This document shows positions 1-7,954 of a stretch of DNA of 18,278 nucleotides, piece by piece. The position numbers were made by a program, and so were the translations under genes. Below the pieces are notes generated by a model. The model worked only from the letters and a program-made list of their open reading frames with translations, did no database searches and was not told the DNA's origin. The stretch lies in the NCBI GenBank assembly GCA_016649675.1, contig JAENXG010000016.1, positions 1 through 18,278 on the forward strand. Reading direction: 5' to 3'. Positions within the stretch are counted from its first letter, which is position 1; every line of letters starts with the position of its first letter. Source of the DNA: Methyloceanibacter sp. (GTDB lineage Bacteria > Pseudomonadota > Alphaproteobacteria > Rhizobiales > Methyloligellaceae).

Positions 1-328
<328 letters not shown>

Positions 329-423
329 TTCATTGTCAGTGCCCATCGTCGTTGCGCCATCGCCCTCTGGGCGAGGTGAGCGCGACGGGCATTTAAGACC
401 AGATTTCGCACGTGCCCTTCGCT

Positions 424-541
424 GGCCTGGTGATATTGGCGGAGCGCCCACACCCGATCCCATCCCGAACTCGGCCGTGAAAGGCTCCAGCGCCGATGGT
501 ACTGCGTCTTAAGACGCGGGAGAGTAGGTCATCGCCAGGCT
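424..541 (+). rRNA. 5S ribosomal RNA
   Basis: A complete 5S rRNA follows the 23S gene by about 95 bases. The terminal helix is visible as GCCTGG (425-430) pairing with CCAGGC (535-540). The conserved loop region with CCCATCCCGAACTCGG lies at about 459-474, and the 3' part contains GGGAGAGTAGGTC. The order 23S-5S is the normal end of an rrn operon. No tRNA follows directly, although many Hyphomicrobiales operons carry tRNA-fMet at this place. Confidence 0.96.
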
Positions 542-627
542 TGCCAAGGGCGCGTGCAAAGGAAAAGGGCCGACCAGAGCCCTCATCGAGATTTTATCCC
601 CTCTATCACGAGTTGGTTTTACCAACA

Positions 628-661
628 GCCGCCGCCGGATCATTTCCGCGGCGGCTTTTTT
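628..661 (+). terminator. Rho-independent terminator of the rrn operon
   Basis: GCCGCCGC (628-635) pairs with GCGGCGGC (648-655), giving an eight-pair GC stem followed by six T residues (656-661). A smaller hairpin, GTTGGT/ACCAAC (612-626), lies just upstream. The position after 5S and the textbook structure make this the rrn operon terminator. The next gene starts only about 17 bases further on, so its promoter must lie within or upstream of this hairpin. Confidence 0.88.
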
Positions 662-677
662 GCGTCTAGCGTGCCGC

Positions 678-1160
678 ATGAGCAAGCGCAGCGCAGGCAT
701 CCTCATGTATCGGCTAGGCGCCGCCGGCATCGAGCTTCTGCTCGTGCATCCCGGGGGTCCGTTCTGGGCGAAGAAGGATCACGGCGCCTGGTCAATTCCC
801 AAAGGCGAATATGGGCCAGACGAAGAGCCGCTCGCTTGCGCCATTCGCGAATTCGAGGAGGAGCTTGGTAGCGCTCCGCAGGCCGCGGGCGCGAGCGCCT
901 TTATCGAGCTCGGCGAGCTCGTGCAGCCGAGCCGCAAAGTGATTACGGCTTTCGCGGTCGAGGGGGATTTCGATCCGGCCGAGCTCAAGTCCAACCACTT
1001 CGAACTGGAGTGGCCGCCGAGAAGCGGGCGGCAGCAATCCTTCCCCGAGGTGGACCGCGTGGCGTGGTTCGCCGCAGCCGAGGCGCGGGACAAAATTCAA
1101 CCGGGACAATCTCCCTTCATCGACCGTCTTTTTGCGACACTCAGCCACAAGCAGCGGTAG
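678..1160 (+). CDS. Nudix hydrolase family protein
   Basis: A 160-aa protein with a single Nudix fold. The Nudix box is clear: G43-x5-E49-x7-R57-E58-F59-x-E61-E62-x-G64, preceded by the strand WSIPKG. These residues bind the divalent metal and position water to hydrolyse a nucleoside diphosphate linked to another group (X). The substrate cannot be read from the box; the general look (lysine-rich entry loop, C-terminal W and phenylalanine-rich helix) resembles small bacterial NTP or dinucleoside polyphosphate hydrolases, which is inference. The ATG at 678 was chosen over an upstream TTG at 660 that lies inside the rrn terminator. No strong Shine-Dalgarno is seen. It stands alone between the rRNA operon and a cell-wall gene. 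Confidence 0.9.
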   Translation: MSKRSAGILMYRLGAAGIELLLVHPGGPFWAKKDHGAWSIPKGEYGPDEEPLACAIREFEEELGSAPQAAGASAFIELGELVQPSRKVITAFAVEGDFDPAELKSNHFELEWPPRSGRQQSFPEVDRVAWFAAAEARDKIQPGQSPFIDRLFATLSHKQR

Positions 1161-1269
1161 AAAGATGGGCCTCCGCAACGAAGACATCCGCCACGAACCG
1201 TAGGCTTCCCTTATGCCGTCGCCTCGCGTTACCATGAGTGGCGAAGGACTAGGGAAAGCTGGCTGCTGC

Positions 1270-2628
1270 ATGAAGCGTTACGGGGTCAAGAGCAGGCGGA
1301 AGCCTGTTGCGGCGTGTGCCTTGTCGGCTTGCCTTCTCATCGGCGCCCTGACGATTTTGGCGCCGTGGCACCAGAGCCGCGCCGATCCCCTCAACCCCTA
1401 CAACAGCTTTACCGACAGCGGTCCGGTCAGCCCCGAGGAGAAGGCCCACCGCGACCAAGTCCGCACCGAGCTCTACGAGCGCTATAGCGCCGACTATCAA
1501 ATGCCGGTGCCATTCGTGAGCGCGGCGAGCGTCTCCGCCCTGCAACAGGCGATCGAGAAGTACGAGGGCCTGGTCCAAGCCGGCGGCTGGCCCGCGGTCG
1601 GCGGAGACAAGGTCACGCTCCGGCAGGGCGATACGGCGCCGGAGATCGCCGCCATCCGGCAGCATTTGATGATCGAGGGCGATCTGCCGCGCGAGGCTGG
1701 CCGCAATCCCACCTTCGACAACGAATTTCTCGAGGGGCTCGCGCGCTTCCAGATCCGCAACGGCTTGCGCGTCTCGGGCTTCGTCGATTCGCGCACGCTG
1801 GCGGCGCTCAACGTGTCGGCGCCCGAGCGGCTGCAGCAGCTCAGGACCAATCTCACGCGCGTCCAGGGTCTGATGAAGATCAACCAGGCGCCGCGCTATG
1901 TGCTTGTCAATGTGCCGGCCTACATGGCCCAGGGCGTCACCAAGGGAGATCTCACCTTCTCGAGCAACGTGATCACCGGCAAGCCGGCGCGCGCCACGCC
2001 GGCCGTGTCCGCCAATATCGTCGAGGTCAATTTCTATCCCACCTGGAGCGTGCCCGATATCGTCGCCCAGCAGGACCTCATTCCCAAGATCCGCAAGGAC
2101 CCTAGTTATTTCGCCGCCGAGCATTTCACCGTCAGGGCGGACTGGAAGGCCGAGCCGCTCAATCCCGAGACGGTCGATTGGAACTCGCCGCAGGTGGCGA
2201 GTTACAAGTTCCGCCAGGAGCCGGGGCCCTTCAACGCGCTCGGCGTCGTGCGCATCAACATGCCGAACAAATACAGCGTCTATATGCACGACACGCCGCT
2301 CAAGCAGCTGTTCAGCCAGTCGGTGCGGGCATTCAGCTCGGGCTGCGTGCGCGTCGAGAAGGTGCTCGATCTCGTCGCCTGGCTGCTGAGCGACCAGAAG
2401 GGCTGGGATCTCGCCAGGGTCGAGGCGCAGGTCGAGAAGGGCGAACGGCTCGACGTCAAGCTGAGCCGGCCGGTGCCTGTGCATTTCGTCTATCTCACCG
2501 CCTTCGCCAACCCGAACGGCATGGTGCAGTTCAGGCCGGACATCTATGGCCGCGACGCTCCCGAGGCCGACCAGCCGGACGACCAGAATGCTGTGATCGC
2601 CCAGCAGCGCGCCGCCGTCACGCCGTAA
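1270..2628 (+). CDS. Secreted L,D-transpeptidase, YcbB/LdtD type
   Basis: A 452-aa protein that likely forms 3-3 cross-links in peptidoglycan or attaches proteins to it in the periplasm. Residues 1-38 form a signal peptide: a basic start, a hydrophobic run at about 13-31, and a cleavage-like SRA-DP at 38. A peptidoglycan-binding type 1 domain covers about 115-182 (LRQGDTAPEIAAIRQHL, then FQIRNGL). The YkuD catalytic domain covers about 207-400, with the YcbB-type NFYPTWSVP segment, H340 in MHDTP and the catalytic C359 in SSGCVRV. This HDTP...SSGCVR pairing is diagnostic of YcbB-like enzymes. The ATG at 1270 is used because it begins the signal peptide; in-frame ATGs at 1213 and 1234 would add residues that spoil it. 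A long open frame antisense to this gene is a GC-bias shadow. Confidence 0.93.
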   Translation: MKRYGVKSRRKPVAACALSACLLIGALTILAPWHQSRADPLNPYNSFTDSGPVSPEEKAHRDQVRTELYERYSADYQMPVPFVSAASVSALQQAIEKYEGLVQAGGWPAVGGDKVTLRQGDTAPEIAAIRQHLMIEGDLPREAGRNPTFDNEFLEGLARFQIRNGLRVSGFVDSRTLAALNVSAPERLQQLRTNLTRVQGLMKINQAPRYVLVNVPAYMAQGVTKGDLTFSSNVITGKPARATPAVSANIVEVNFYPTWSVPDIVAQQDLIPKIRKDPSYFAAEHFTVRADWKAEPLNPETVDWNSPQVASYKFRQEPGPFNALGVVRINMPNKYSVYMHDTPLKQLFSQSVRAFSSGCVRVEKVLDLVAWLLSDQKGWDLARVEAQVEKGERLDVKLSRPVPVHFVYLTAFANPNGMVQFRPDIYGRDAPEADQPDDQNAVIAQQRAAVTP

Positions 2629-2745
2629 GCGGAAGGTGTGCAGGTTGCGACCGGGATAACGGAAGCGTAGATTGGCGGGATCATCGATGGGGGGGTTCTT
2701 AGCGTCGCCAATGCGCGCAAATGCCAAACAGGGGGACTGAACTTC

Positions 2746-2925
2746 ATGCAAAAGACCGACAAGATCGATTATGCGAAGCTCCTGGGCTTTGCCGCCGCGA
2801 GCGATCAGATTTCGGGAAGCGTCGACTTCAGCGACGAGACCATCGGCGCAAGACTCGGGGCGAAAGTGGGTACTGACGAGGCTGAGCCCGCGCCGAGCCG
2901 CAGCGTCAAGATCGGCACCAATTAG
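2746..2925 (+). CDS. Small acidic hypothetical protein (59 aa)
   Basis: A short open frame, MQKTDKIDYAKLLGF at the start and ending SVKIGTN, preceded by a strong purine stretch (AGGGGGA at 2730-2736) about nine bases before the ATG. It encodes 59 residues with no membrane segment; the middle reads SVDFSDETIGARLGAKVG. I recall similar small proteins of unknown role in Hyphomicrobiales genomes, but I cannot verify that here. It sits between the transpeptidase and the adenylate-forming enzyme, in a frame different from the open frame that extends upstream of the latter. Good codon content and the ribosome binding site argue it is real. No function is assigned. Confidence 0.62.
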   Translation: MQKTDKIDYAKLLGFAAASDQISGSVDFSDETIGARLGAKVGTDEAEPAPSRSVKIGTN

Positions 2926-2998
2926 GCTGACCGAGGATGTGACGAGGGTCACCGCAGGATCGACAGCGTCGTCATCCGTTGGGCGGGTCACCCGGCAC

Positions 2999-4459
2999 AT
3001 GCAGGGCGTTTCTCCCTACGCCGTCCTCCAAGAGCACGCTTCTCGCCAGCCGGATGCGGAAGCCGTCGTCAGTGACGATGCGACCGTCACCTATAGCGAG
3101 TTGTTCGAGCGCGTCAGCGCCTTTGCGAGCTGGCTGCTACAGCAAGGCCTGATCCCCGGCGAGGCCACCGGGATATGCATACCAGACGAGATCGGGCATC
3201 TCGTCTGCTCGATGGCGCTGCTCGCTCTCGACGCACCCCAAATGAGTCTCGGCTCGCACGAAAACGGTGTGACCAAGCGGGCGCTCGGGCGCAAGACAGG
3301 CATCACGCAGCTCGTGGTCGGGACGCCAGAGACATGGATGGAAGGCTTAAGAACGATCGTCGCCCCCGTGCGCGACCCGAAAGCAATGTCAGCGGCGCTT
3401 GACGTCACGCCGAGCACGGTCTTCCGGGAGCCTGCCCTTGATGCCATCTGCGTCTATCGAAATACGTCCGGCTCGACCAATCTTCCAAAGACTTTCGGAC
3501 TGACCTTCGAACGCCTGCTCCTGGCTGCGCAGCGGTATGCCGACAATACGAGAGTGCGGCGCGTCCTGCGCACAGGCTCGCTCGAATTCGATGCCCACCG
3601 CCTCCTGCGCATCTGCTCTCTTCTCGCCGGCAATACGTGCGTGTTCGCGCGAGACGTCACCGCCCGCGGCATCATCGCTCTATGCCAGCGCGCCAAGGTT
3701 TCGAGCATCCACATGAGCACGTACAAACTGACCTCCCTCATCCATAGAAAGACCAACGGATGTGGCAGGCTGCCGCCGTTCACGGGAATTCTGACGGGAG
3801 GGTCGAGAGTCCCTGGGCGCCTGCGCGAAGAGGTCAAAGCTTCGCTGACGGAGAATCTCTGGGTGCTCTATGCGGCCAGTGAGACCGGAATGATTTCGCT
3901 CGCCTCTCCCGACCAACACGAGGCGTTTCCCGAGGGAGTTGGCTTTCCAGCCGAGAATGTCACGGTGGAAATCGTCGACTCCAGCGGCGGCATTTTGGGT
4001 CCCGGCGAGATCGGCGAGATCCGCATCCGCAAGCCGAACATTGCCACCGAATATGCGTTCGGCGCCGGGGCGTCCGCGAATTTCCGCGACGGGTGGTTCT
4101 ACCCTGGCGACCTCGTCTCGCAAGACAATGGCGCCCCGCTCATTTTCCATGGGCGCGCCGACGACGTCATGATTCTGAACGGAATCAATATCTTCCCGGG
4201 TGCCATCGAGGACACGCTCGAGAGTCACCCCGACGTCAGAGAAGCCGTCGCCTATCCGATCAAGTCGCGCATTCACGGCGAAATCCCCACCGCAGCCGTC
4301 GTCCTGTCGGCGCATGCGCGGAGCCGCGACACAGAGCATTTGTTGGAATATTGCCGCCAGTCGCTCGGCGTCCGAAGCCCACGGCAGATCCTTTCCGTCG
4401 AAAGCATCCCGCGGAACCAAGCCGGCAAGCCTCTGCGGCGCGATCTTGCCTCCTCCTGA
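2999..4459 (+). CDS. AMP-dependent synthetase/ligase family (acyl-CoA synthetase-like)
   Basis: A 486-aa class I adenylate-forming enzyme, which activates a carboxylate with ATP and commonly transfers it to CoA or a carrier thiol. In order: the A3 phosphate loop NTSGSTNLPKTF (155-166), A5 YAASETG (291-297), A7 FYPGD (367-371), A8 hinge HGRADDVMILNG (384-395), and A10 PRNQAGKPLRR (471-481) with the catalytic lysine K477. The P-loop departs from the usual TSG-T/S-TG-PKG by having N for G and T in place of the last G. The substrate is unknown; no carrier-protein domain is fused. The open frame continues upstream to 2771 but overlaps the small gene at 2746-2925, so the ATG at 2999, with GGGCGGG about ten bases before it, was chosen. 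It ends in a hairpin. Confidence 0.88.
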   Translation: MQGVSPYAVLQEHASRQPDAEAVVSDDATVTYSELFERVSAFASWLLQQGLIPGEATGICIPDEIGHLVCSMALLALDAPQMSLGSHENGVTKRALGRKTGITQLVVGTPETWMEGLRTIVAPVRDPKAMSAALDVTPSTVFREPALDAICVYRNTSGSTNLPKTFGLTFERLLLAAQRYADNTRVRRVLRTGSLEFDAHRLLRICSLLAGNTCVFARDVTARGIIALCQRAKVSSIHMSTYKLTSLIHRKTNGCGRLPPFTGILTGGSRVPGRLREEVKASLTENLWVLYAASETGMISLASPDQHEAFPEGVGFPAENVTVEIVDSSGGILGPGEIGEIRIRKPNIATEYAFGAGASANFRDGWFYPGDLVSQDNGAPLIFHGRADDVMILNGINIFPGAIEDTLESHPDVREAVAYPIKSRIHGEIPTAAVVLSAHARSRDTEHLLEYCRQSLGVRSPRQILSVESIPRNQAGKPLRRDLASS

Positions 4460-4485
4460 CTCCCCTTCCGACCAGGGTCAGGAGG
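4452..4485 (+). terminator. Perfect 9-bp hairpin after the ligase gene
   Basis: CCTCCTGAC (4452-4460) is perfectly complementary to GTCAGGAGG (4477-4485) with a 16-base loop. It begins inside the last codons of the ligase gene and includes its stop. There is no T tract after it, so it may act as an RNA-stabilising or Rho-assisted end rather than a classical intrinsic terminator. Confidence 0.45.
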
Positions 4486-4638
4486 TCGTGAGACATTTCC
4501 GCGCGGGCGACACCACGGCGCAAGACAGCGGAGCCGCCACGACATAGAAAAGTATTGCATTCGCATGGGATTTTCGTATGCGGCCGGGATGATTGGATGC
4601 GGCACCGGGACATCATCAGAAGCGCCCCAGAGAGAACG

Positions 4639-5139
4639 ATGTTTGGGCTCACCAAGCTCCGACTGTTCGAAATCGGCGTCGCTCTTTTACTCACCCTTGG
4701 AGCTTTGGTATTCGTCGGTCTGACGGTATGGGCGGCAGAGATCGCCAGCCTCGAAGTGGCCGATGCCTGGGCCAGACCGACCATCGGGCAAGGCCGAACC
4801 GCCGCCGCCTACATGACCATCGCCAACAAAGGCGCGACCGGCGACGTGCTCAAATCGGCCCGCACGGCGAAGGCCAAAGCCGTCGAGATGCATCAAACCA
4901 CGATGACCGCCGACGGCATCATGCAGATGCGCAAAGTCGAAGGCGGGCTCCCCATCGAGGCGGGCGCCTCGCTCGTGTTCGAGCCGGGCGGGTCGCATCT
5001 GATGCTGGTTGGGTTGGAGGATGCGCTGAAAGCCGGCGAGGAGCTGATGCTCACGCTCGAATTTGCCCATGCCGGCACCGTGGATGTCCGCGTTCCGGTG
5101 GCGGCAAGCGGTCCTCCGGTGGCGAGCTCGAGCCGCTAG
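4639..5139 (+). CDS. PCu(A)C-type periplasmic copper chaperone
   Basis: A 166-aa protein of the PCu(A)C (DUF461) family, which binds Cu(I) in the periplasm and delivers it to the CuA site of cytochrome c oxidase. An N-terminal signal or anchor covers about 8-33. The mature domain has the copper-binding Met/His set: M84-H85, M95 and M97, then H120-x-M122 in GGSHLMLVGL, matching the family pattern of an upstream His/Met group followed by HxM about 22 residues later. The ATG at 4639 starts the signal sequence and has AGAGA just upstream; the open frame begins at 4555 but the extra residues are not signal-like. It stands alone, without a SenC/Sco gene next to it, and its 3' end meets the convergent glycosyltransferase. 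Confidence 0.9.
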   Translation: MFGLTKLRLFEIGVALLLTLGALVFVGLTVWAAEIASLEVADAWARPTIGQGRTAAAYMTIANKGATGDVLKSARTAKAKAVEMHQTTMTADGIMQMRKVEGGLPIEAGASLVFEPGGSHLMLVGLEDALKAGEELMLTLEFAHAGTVDVRVPVAASGPPVASSSR

Positions 5140-5143
5140 AGGC

Positions 5144-6649
5144 TCAAGGCGCCGGAGCTTCCGGCGCCGGCGCAGACTCCCCCTTGTAGTTCGCAAGGCG
5201 GCAAAAATGCACCATGCGCGTCTTCTCTTTCACGAGGGTCACGCTCTGCATCCCGAGATTGGTGAAATCGCCGAATAATTTCTCGAACTTCGACGGGCAG
5301 CGCTTCAGCGAGACGTACAGGACGGGCTCGGGCGTCGCGGCGGTGAAGGGCCGCGTCATTTCGTACTGATCGCTCGGCGAAGGTCCTTGCGGCCACACAT
5401 AAAGCGCTATGGGCTCGTCCCGCAGATAATAGAGCAGCTCGGCGGCCATCTCGCGCGTGTCGACGAGGAGCGCACCATAGTGGTCTTGCGCCAATTTTTC
5501 GCGCACGGTATCGGCGACGCCGTGCCAGCCGACGACGCGGGACAGGAACTGGAGCCGCTCGAACATCGGTAGCTGCAGCGCGAAAGCGGGCGCCGCGGCG
5601 AGCATCACCGCGATCGCGAGATGCAGGCCGAGAGACACCCCGAACAGGATGCGCCGGTTCAGCTCGAGCAGGACCGCCGTGACGAGGATCGTTGCCGCGG
5701 GATAGGCGGTCGCCGACCAATTGCCGTGGGCGCGGGAGATCAGCGCCTGGACGCATAGGAGCGCCAGCACGGGCAACGAGAAGGAGAGCAGCAGGACCTT
5801 GCCCGGGTCTGACGCGTGACGGATCTCGCGCCAACTTGCGCGCAGCAAAACGGCGAACAGGATGGGCCCGAAGACGCCGAACTGCAGCCCGAAATATTCA
5901 ACCAGCTGTATCGGATGAATGAACGGGGGCTTCCAGCCGATATTGGCGCCGGTGTGCTTGACGGTGGGAAAGCCGTGCTCGGCGTTCCAGATGAGGAACG
6001 GCGTGAACAGGGCGAAGGCAAGAAGCACCACGACGAATAAGCGGCCCCCTTTCAGCGCTTGGCGCGCCTCGCGCGACACCGCGGCATGGCAGGCCATGCA
6101 CAGGAAAGCGTAGATCATCGCCTGCTTGGCGAGGAGGCCGAAGCCGATTGCTAATCCGAGCAGGATGGCAAAGCCCATGCTTTGCCGCTTCACCAGCATT
6201 GCCCAGGCATAGAGCGCGATGGTCCAGAACAGGATCAGCGGCACGTCGGTGGTGATCAGGAGCGAGGAGTAGGAGAGGCCGGGCAAAGTGTCGAAGACGA
6301 TGGCGGACCAGAAGCCCACCGCGGGTCCGTAGAGCGCGCGCCCCGTCAGATAGACCATGAAGGAGGCAAGCGTGTAGAGCACGGGCGAGACGCCCCTGAT
6401 GCAGGCCTCGGACTGCCCGCAGACATCGCTTGCACCCCGGATCACCCAGGCGATCATCGGGGGCTTGGAGAAATAGCCGAAGGCGAGGTCGCGCGACCAG
6501 GTCCAATACTGCGCCTCGTCGAGGACGAGATCGATGCGTGCCGCGTAGACTGCCGCCAGCCTCAGAGCGAGAAGCGCTCCAAGACATACGAGGAGGCTGA
6601 GGAAATAGCGGGTCTCTGAGGTGGACGAGGGCTCGATTTGACGCAGCAT
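5144..6649 (-). CDS. GT39/ArnT-like membrane glycosyltransferase
   Basis: A 501-aa polytopic inner-membrane protein of the PMT_2 (glycosyltransferase family 39/83) type. These enzymes use a polyprenyl-phosphate sugar donor on the periplasmic side. The first periplasmic loop after the first membrane segment has the family's acidic pair in LVLDEAQYWTWS (about 42-53), followed by GYFSKPPMIAWV, the expected SKPP variant of the HPP motif. About ten hydrophobic segments span to residue 370, then a soluble C-terminal domain follows. It ends with an Ala/Pro-rich tail. It is transcribed away from a GT2, LAB_N and PAP2 set, which suggests it transfers the sugar made there to lipid A or another envelope glycolipid. 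The sugar is not determined: galacturonate, mannose and aminoarabinose are all possible. Confidence 0.88.
   Translation of the reverse strand: MLRQIEPSSTSETRYFLSLLVCLGALLALRLAAVYAARIDLVLDEAQYWTWSRDLAFGYFSKPPMIAWVIRGASDVCGQSEACIRGVSPVLYTLASFMVYLTGRALYGPAVGFWSAIVFDTLPGLSYSSLLITTDVPLILFWTIALYAWAMLVKRQSMGFAILLGLAIGFGLLAKQAMIYAFLCMACHAAVSREARQALKGGRLFVVVLLAFALFTPFLIWNAEHGFPTVKHTGANIGWKPPFIHPIQLVEYFGLQFGVFGPILFAVLLRASWREIRHASDPGKVLLLSFSLPVLALLCVQALISRAHGNWSATAYPAATILVTAVLLELNRRILFGVSLGLHLAIAVMLAAAPAFALQLPMFERLQFLSRVVGWHGVADTVREKLAQDHYGALLVDTREMAAELLYYLRDEPIALYVWPQGPSPSDQYEMTRPFTAATPEPVLYVSLKRCPSKFEKLFGDFTNLGMQSVTLVKEKTRMVHFCRLANYKGESAPAPEAPAP
5148..5168. terminator. Hairpin between convergent genes
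   Basis: GGCGCCGGA (5148-5156) pairs with TCCGGCGCC (5160-5168) around a three-base loop, nine bases after the copper-chaperone stop. It also encodes part of the Ala/Pro-rich tail (APAPEAPAP) of the opposite glycosyltransferase. No T tract follows on either strand, so a terminator role is likely but unproven. Confidence 0.45.
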
Positions 6650-6657
6650 GATACCCG

Positions 6658-6688
6658 TTGAGGAGGGGGGAGGGCCCCGGTTTACAAT
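6658..6688 (+). promoter_or_regulatory. Possible promoter of the GT2-LAB_N-PAP2 operon
   Basis: In the 116-base gap between the divergent glycosyltransferases, TTGAGG (6658-6663) and TACAAT (6683-6688) are separated by 19 bases, on the plus strand. The -10 is good but the spacing is long. It would give a leader of about 70 bases before the GT2 start. No clear counterpart is seen for the minus-strand gene. Confidence 0.3.
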
Positions 6689-6765
6689 GTTGTGCGCGGC
6701 GGCGAAAGCTGGTTACTGGTGACCCTTCAGAGCCCATTTGCCGCGGCCCAGCCAGAGTTGCGTTC

Positions 6766-7584
6766 ATGCGTATTTCCGTTGTCATTCCAGCGTTTAACGA
6801 GGAAGGCAATATCGGCCGCCTGATCGAGGAAACGTTCGCCCAAGTGCCTGAAACGGCGCTTGGGGAGGTGCTGGCCATCGACGACGGGAGCGACGACGGG
6901 ACGGGGACCGAGATCAAGACGCTGCTCGCGACATATCCCTCGCTTCGCTATTTCCGGCATGGGCGGCGCGGCGGACAAAGTGCCGCGCTCAGGACGGGAG
7001 TTCTGGCCGCCCGCTTTCCCGTCATCGCCACCATGGATGGCGACGGGCAGAACGATCCGACCGATATCATGCGGCTTGCCGGGCGGCTAGGGAGAGAGGG
7101 CCGTGAGCCTGCCATGGCCGCCGGAATCAGGGCAGGCCGCAAAGGACCCGGGTCGCGCAAGGCCGCATCGCGCTTCGCCAATTGGATCCGCGACAAAGTT
7201 CTCGCCGACGGCTGTCCCGACACCGGCTGCGGGATCAAGCTCTATCGGCGCGAAGCCTATCTCGAGCTCCCCTACTTCACGAGCATGCACCGCTATCTCC
7301 CGGCGCTGTTTCTCACATATGGCCATGAAATCGCCTATGAGACGGTGAACGATCGGCCAAGGCTCATGGGCGCGTCAAAATACACCAATCTCGGCCGCGC
7401 TCTGATAGGGCTATACGACCTTGTCGGCGTGAGCTGGCTGCGCAAGCGGACGCTCATTCCGCCGATCGCAGAAGCAGAAGATGTGTCGGGCGCGAGCGCA
7501 GGGGTTTTGCTAAACGAAGTCGACGCCGAGGCGGGAGGACGCGGGATCCGCGCCCACAAGCGTTCGGTAAATCAAGGGGGGTGA
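6766..7584 (+). CDS. Family 2 glycosyltransferase (polyprenyl-phosphate sugar synthase-like)
   Basis: A 272-aa cytoplasmic GT-A enzyme of the DPM1-like branch of GT2. It begins ISVVIPAFNEEGNIGRLI, with the nucleotide-binding DDGSDDGT at 39-46 and the metal-binding DGDGQND at 91-97. The segment GASKYTNLGRALIGLYDLVG (202-221) is typical of polyprenyl-phosphate hexosyl or uronosyl transferases. It has no C-terminal membrane segments of its own, unlike ArnC or GtrB, so it is probably a peripheral protein. The ATG at 6766 was chosen because the family start MRISVVIPA begins there; the open frame runs back to 6658. Its stop is followed six bases later by the LAB_N gene, whose ribosome binding site overlaps its end. 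Role as maker of the lipid-linked donor for the divergent GT39 is inferred. Confidence 0.87.
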   Translation: MRISVVIPAFNEEGNIGRLIEETFAQVPETALGEVLAIDDGSDDGTGTEIKTLLATYPSLRYFRHGRRGGQSAALRTGVLAARFPVIATMDGDGQNDPTDIMRLAGRLGREGREPAMAAGIRAGRKGPGSRKAASRFANWIRDKVLADGCPDTGCGIKLYRREAYLELPYFTSMHRYLPALFLTYGHEIAYETVNDRPRLMGASKYTNLGRALIGLYDLVGVSWLRKRTLIPPIAEAEDVSGASAGVLLNEVDAEAGGRGIRAHKRSVNQGG

Positions 7585-7590
7585 ACCGAG

Positions 7591-7917
7591 ATGTACGCGG
7601 CAAACCTGGTTCATTGGTGGCAGGCTACGCCCACGACCGAGCTGGTCTGGATCTTTATCGGCTTCGCCGCTCAGCTCCTGTTCTCGATGCGCTTCATCGT
7701 GCAATGGATCGCGACCGAGAAGGCGCGGGCGAGCATCATCCCCGAGACCTTCTGGTATTTCAGCTTTTTCGGCGGCCTTCTGCTGCTCGCCTATTCCATC
7801 TATCGGGCCGACCCGGTGTTCATCCTTGGCCAAGCGGCCGGCCTCGTGATCTACTCGCGCAACATCTATTTCATCTGGCTCGGCAGGCGCGCGCCAAGTC
7901 CGGCCGAAATCGCGTGA
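7591..7917 (+). CDS. LAB_N domain membrane protein
   Basis: A 108-aa inner-membrane protein with about three membrane segments, corresponding to the LAB_N (lipid A biosynthesis N-terminal) domain. The conserved pattern is plain: GFAAQLLFSMRFIVQWIATE, then SIIPETFWYFSFFGG, YSIYRADPV, and IYSRNIYFIW near the end. The domain occurs beside GT2 and lipid A modification genes and is thought to form a partner subunit, similar in place to small membrane proteins linked to polyprenyl-sugar transfer. AAGGGGGG just before the ATG overlaps the stop of the GT2 gene, so the two are translated together. Exact biochemical role is unknown. Confidence 0.88.
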   Translation: MYAANLVHWWQATPTTELVWIFIGFAAQLLFSMRFIVQWIATEKARASIIPETFWYFSFFGGLLLLAYSIYRADPVFILGQAAGLVIYSRNIYFIWLGRRAPSPAEIA

Positions 7918-7954
7918 CCGGCGGACCGTAGAGACGTTGGCCAAGCGAGCAAGC

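Noticed and set aside
2771..2998. N-terminal extension of the adenylate-forming enzyme
   Set aside because: It is Arg/Ser-rich without family similarity, overlaps the better-supported 59-aa gene, and the ligase fold begins at about residue 5 from the ATG at 2999.
1249..3000. A 583-codon open frame on the minus strand across the L,D-transpeptidase
   Set aside because: It is antisense to a gene with clear signal peptide, PG-binding and YkuD motifs; its translation is low-complexity Arg/Asp/Leu-rich and matches no family. Long antisense frames are common in GC-rich DNA.
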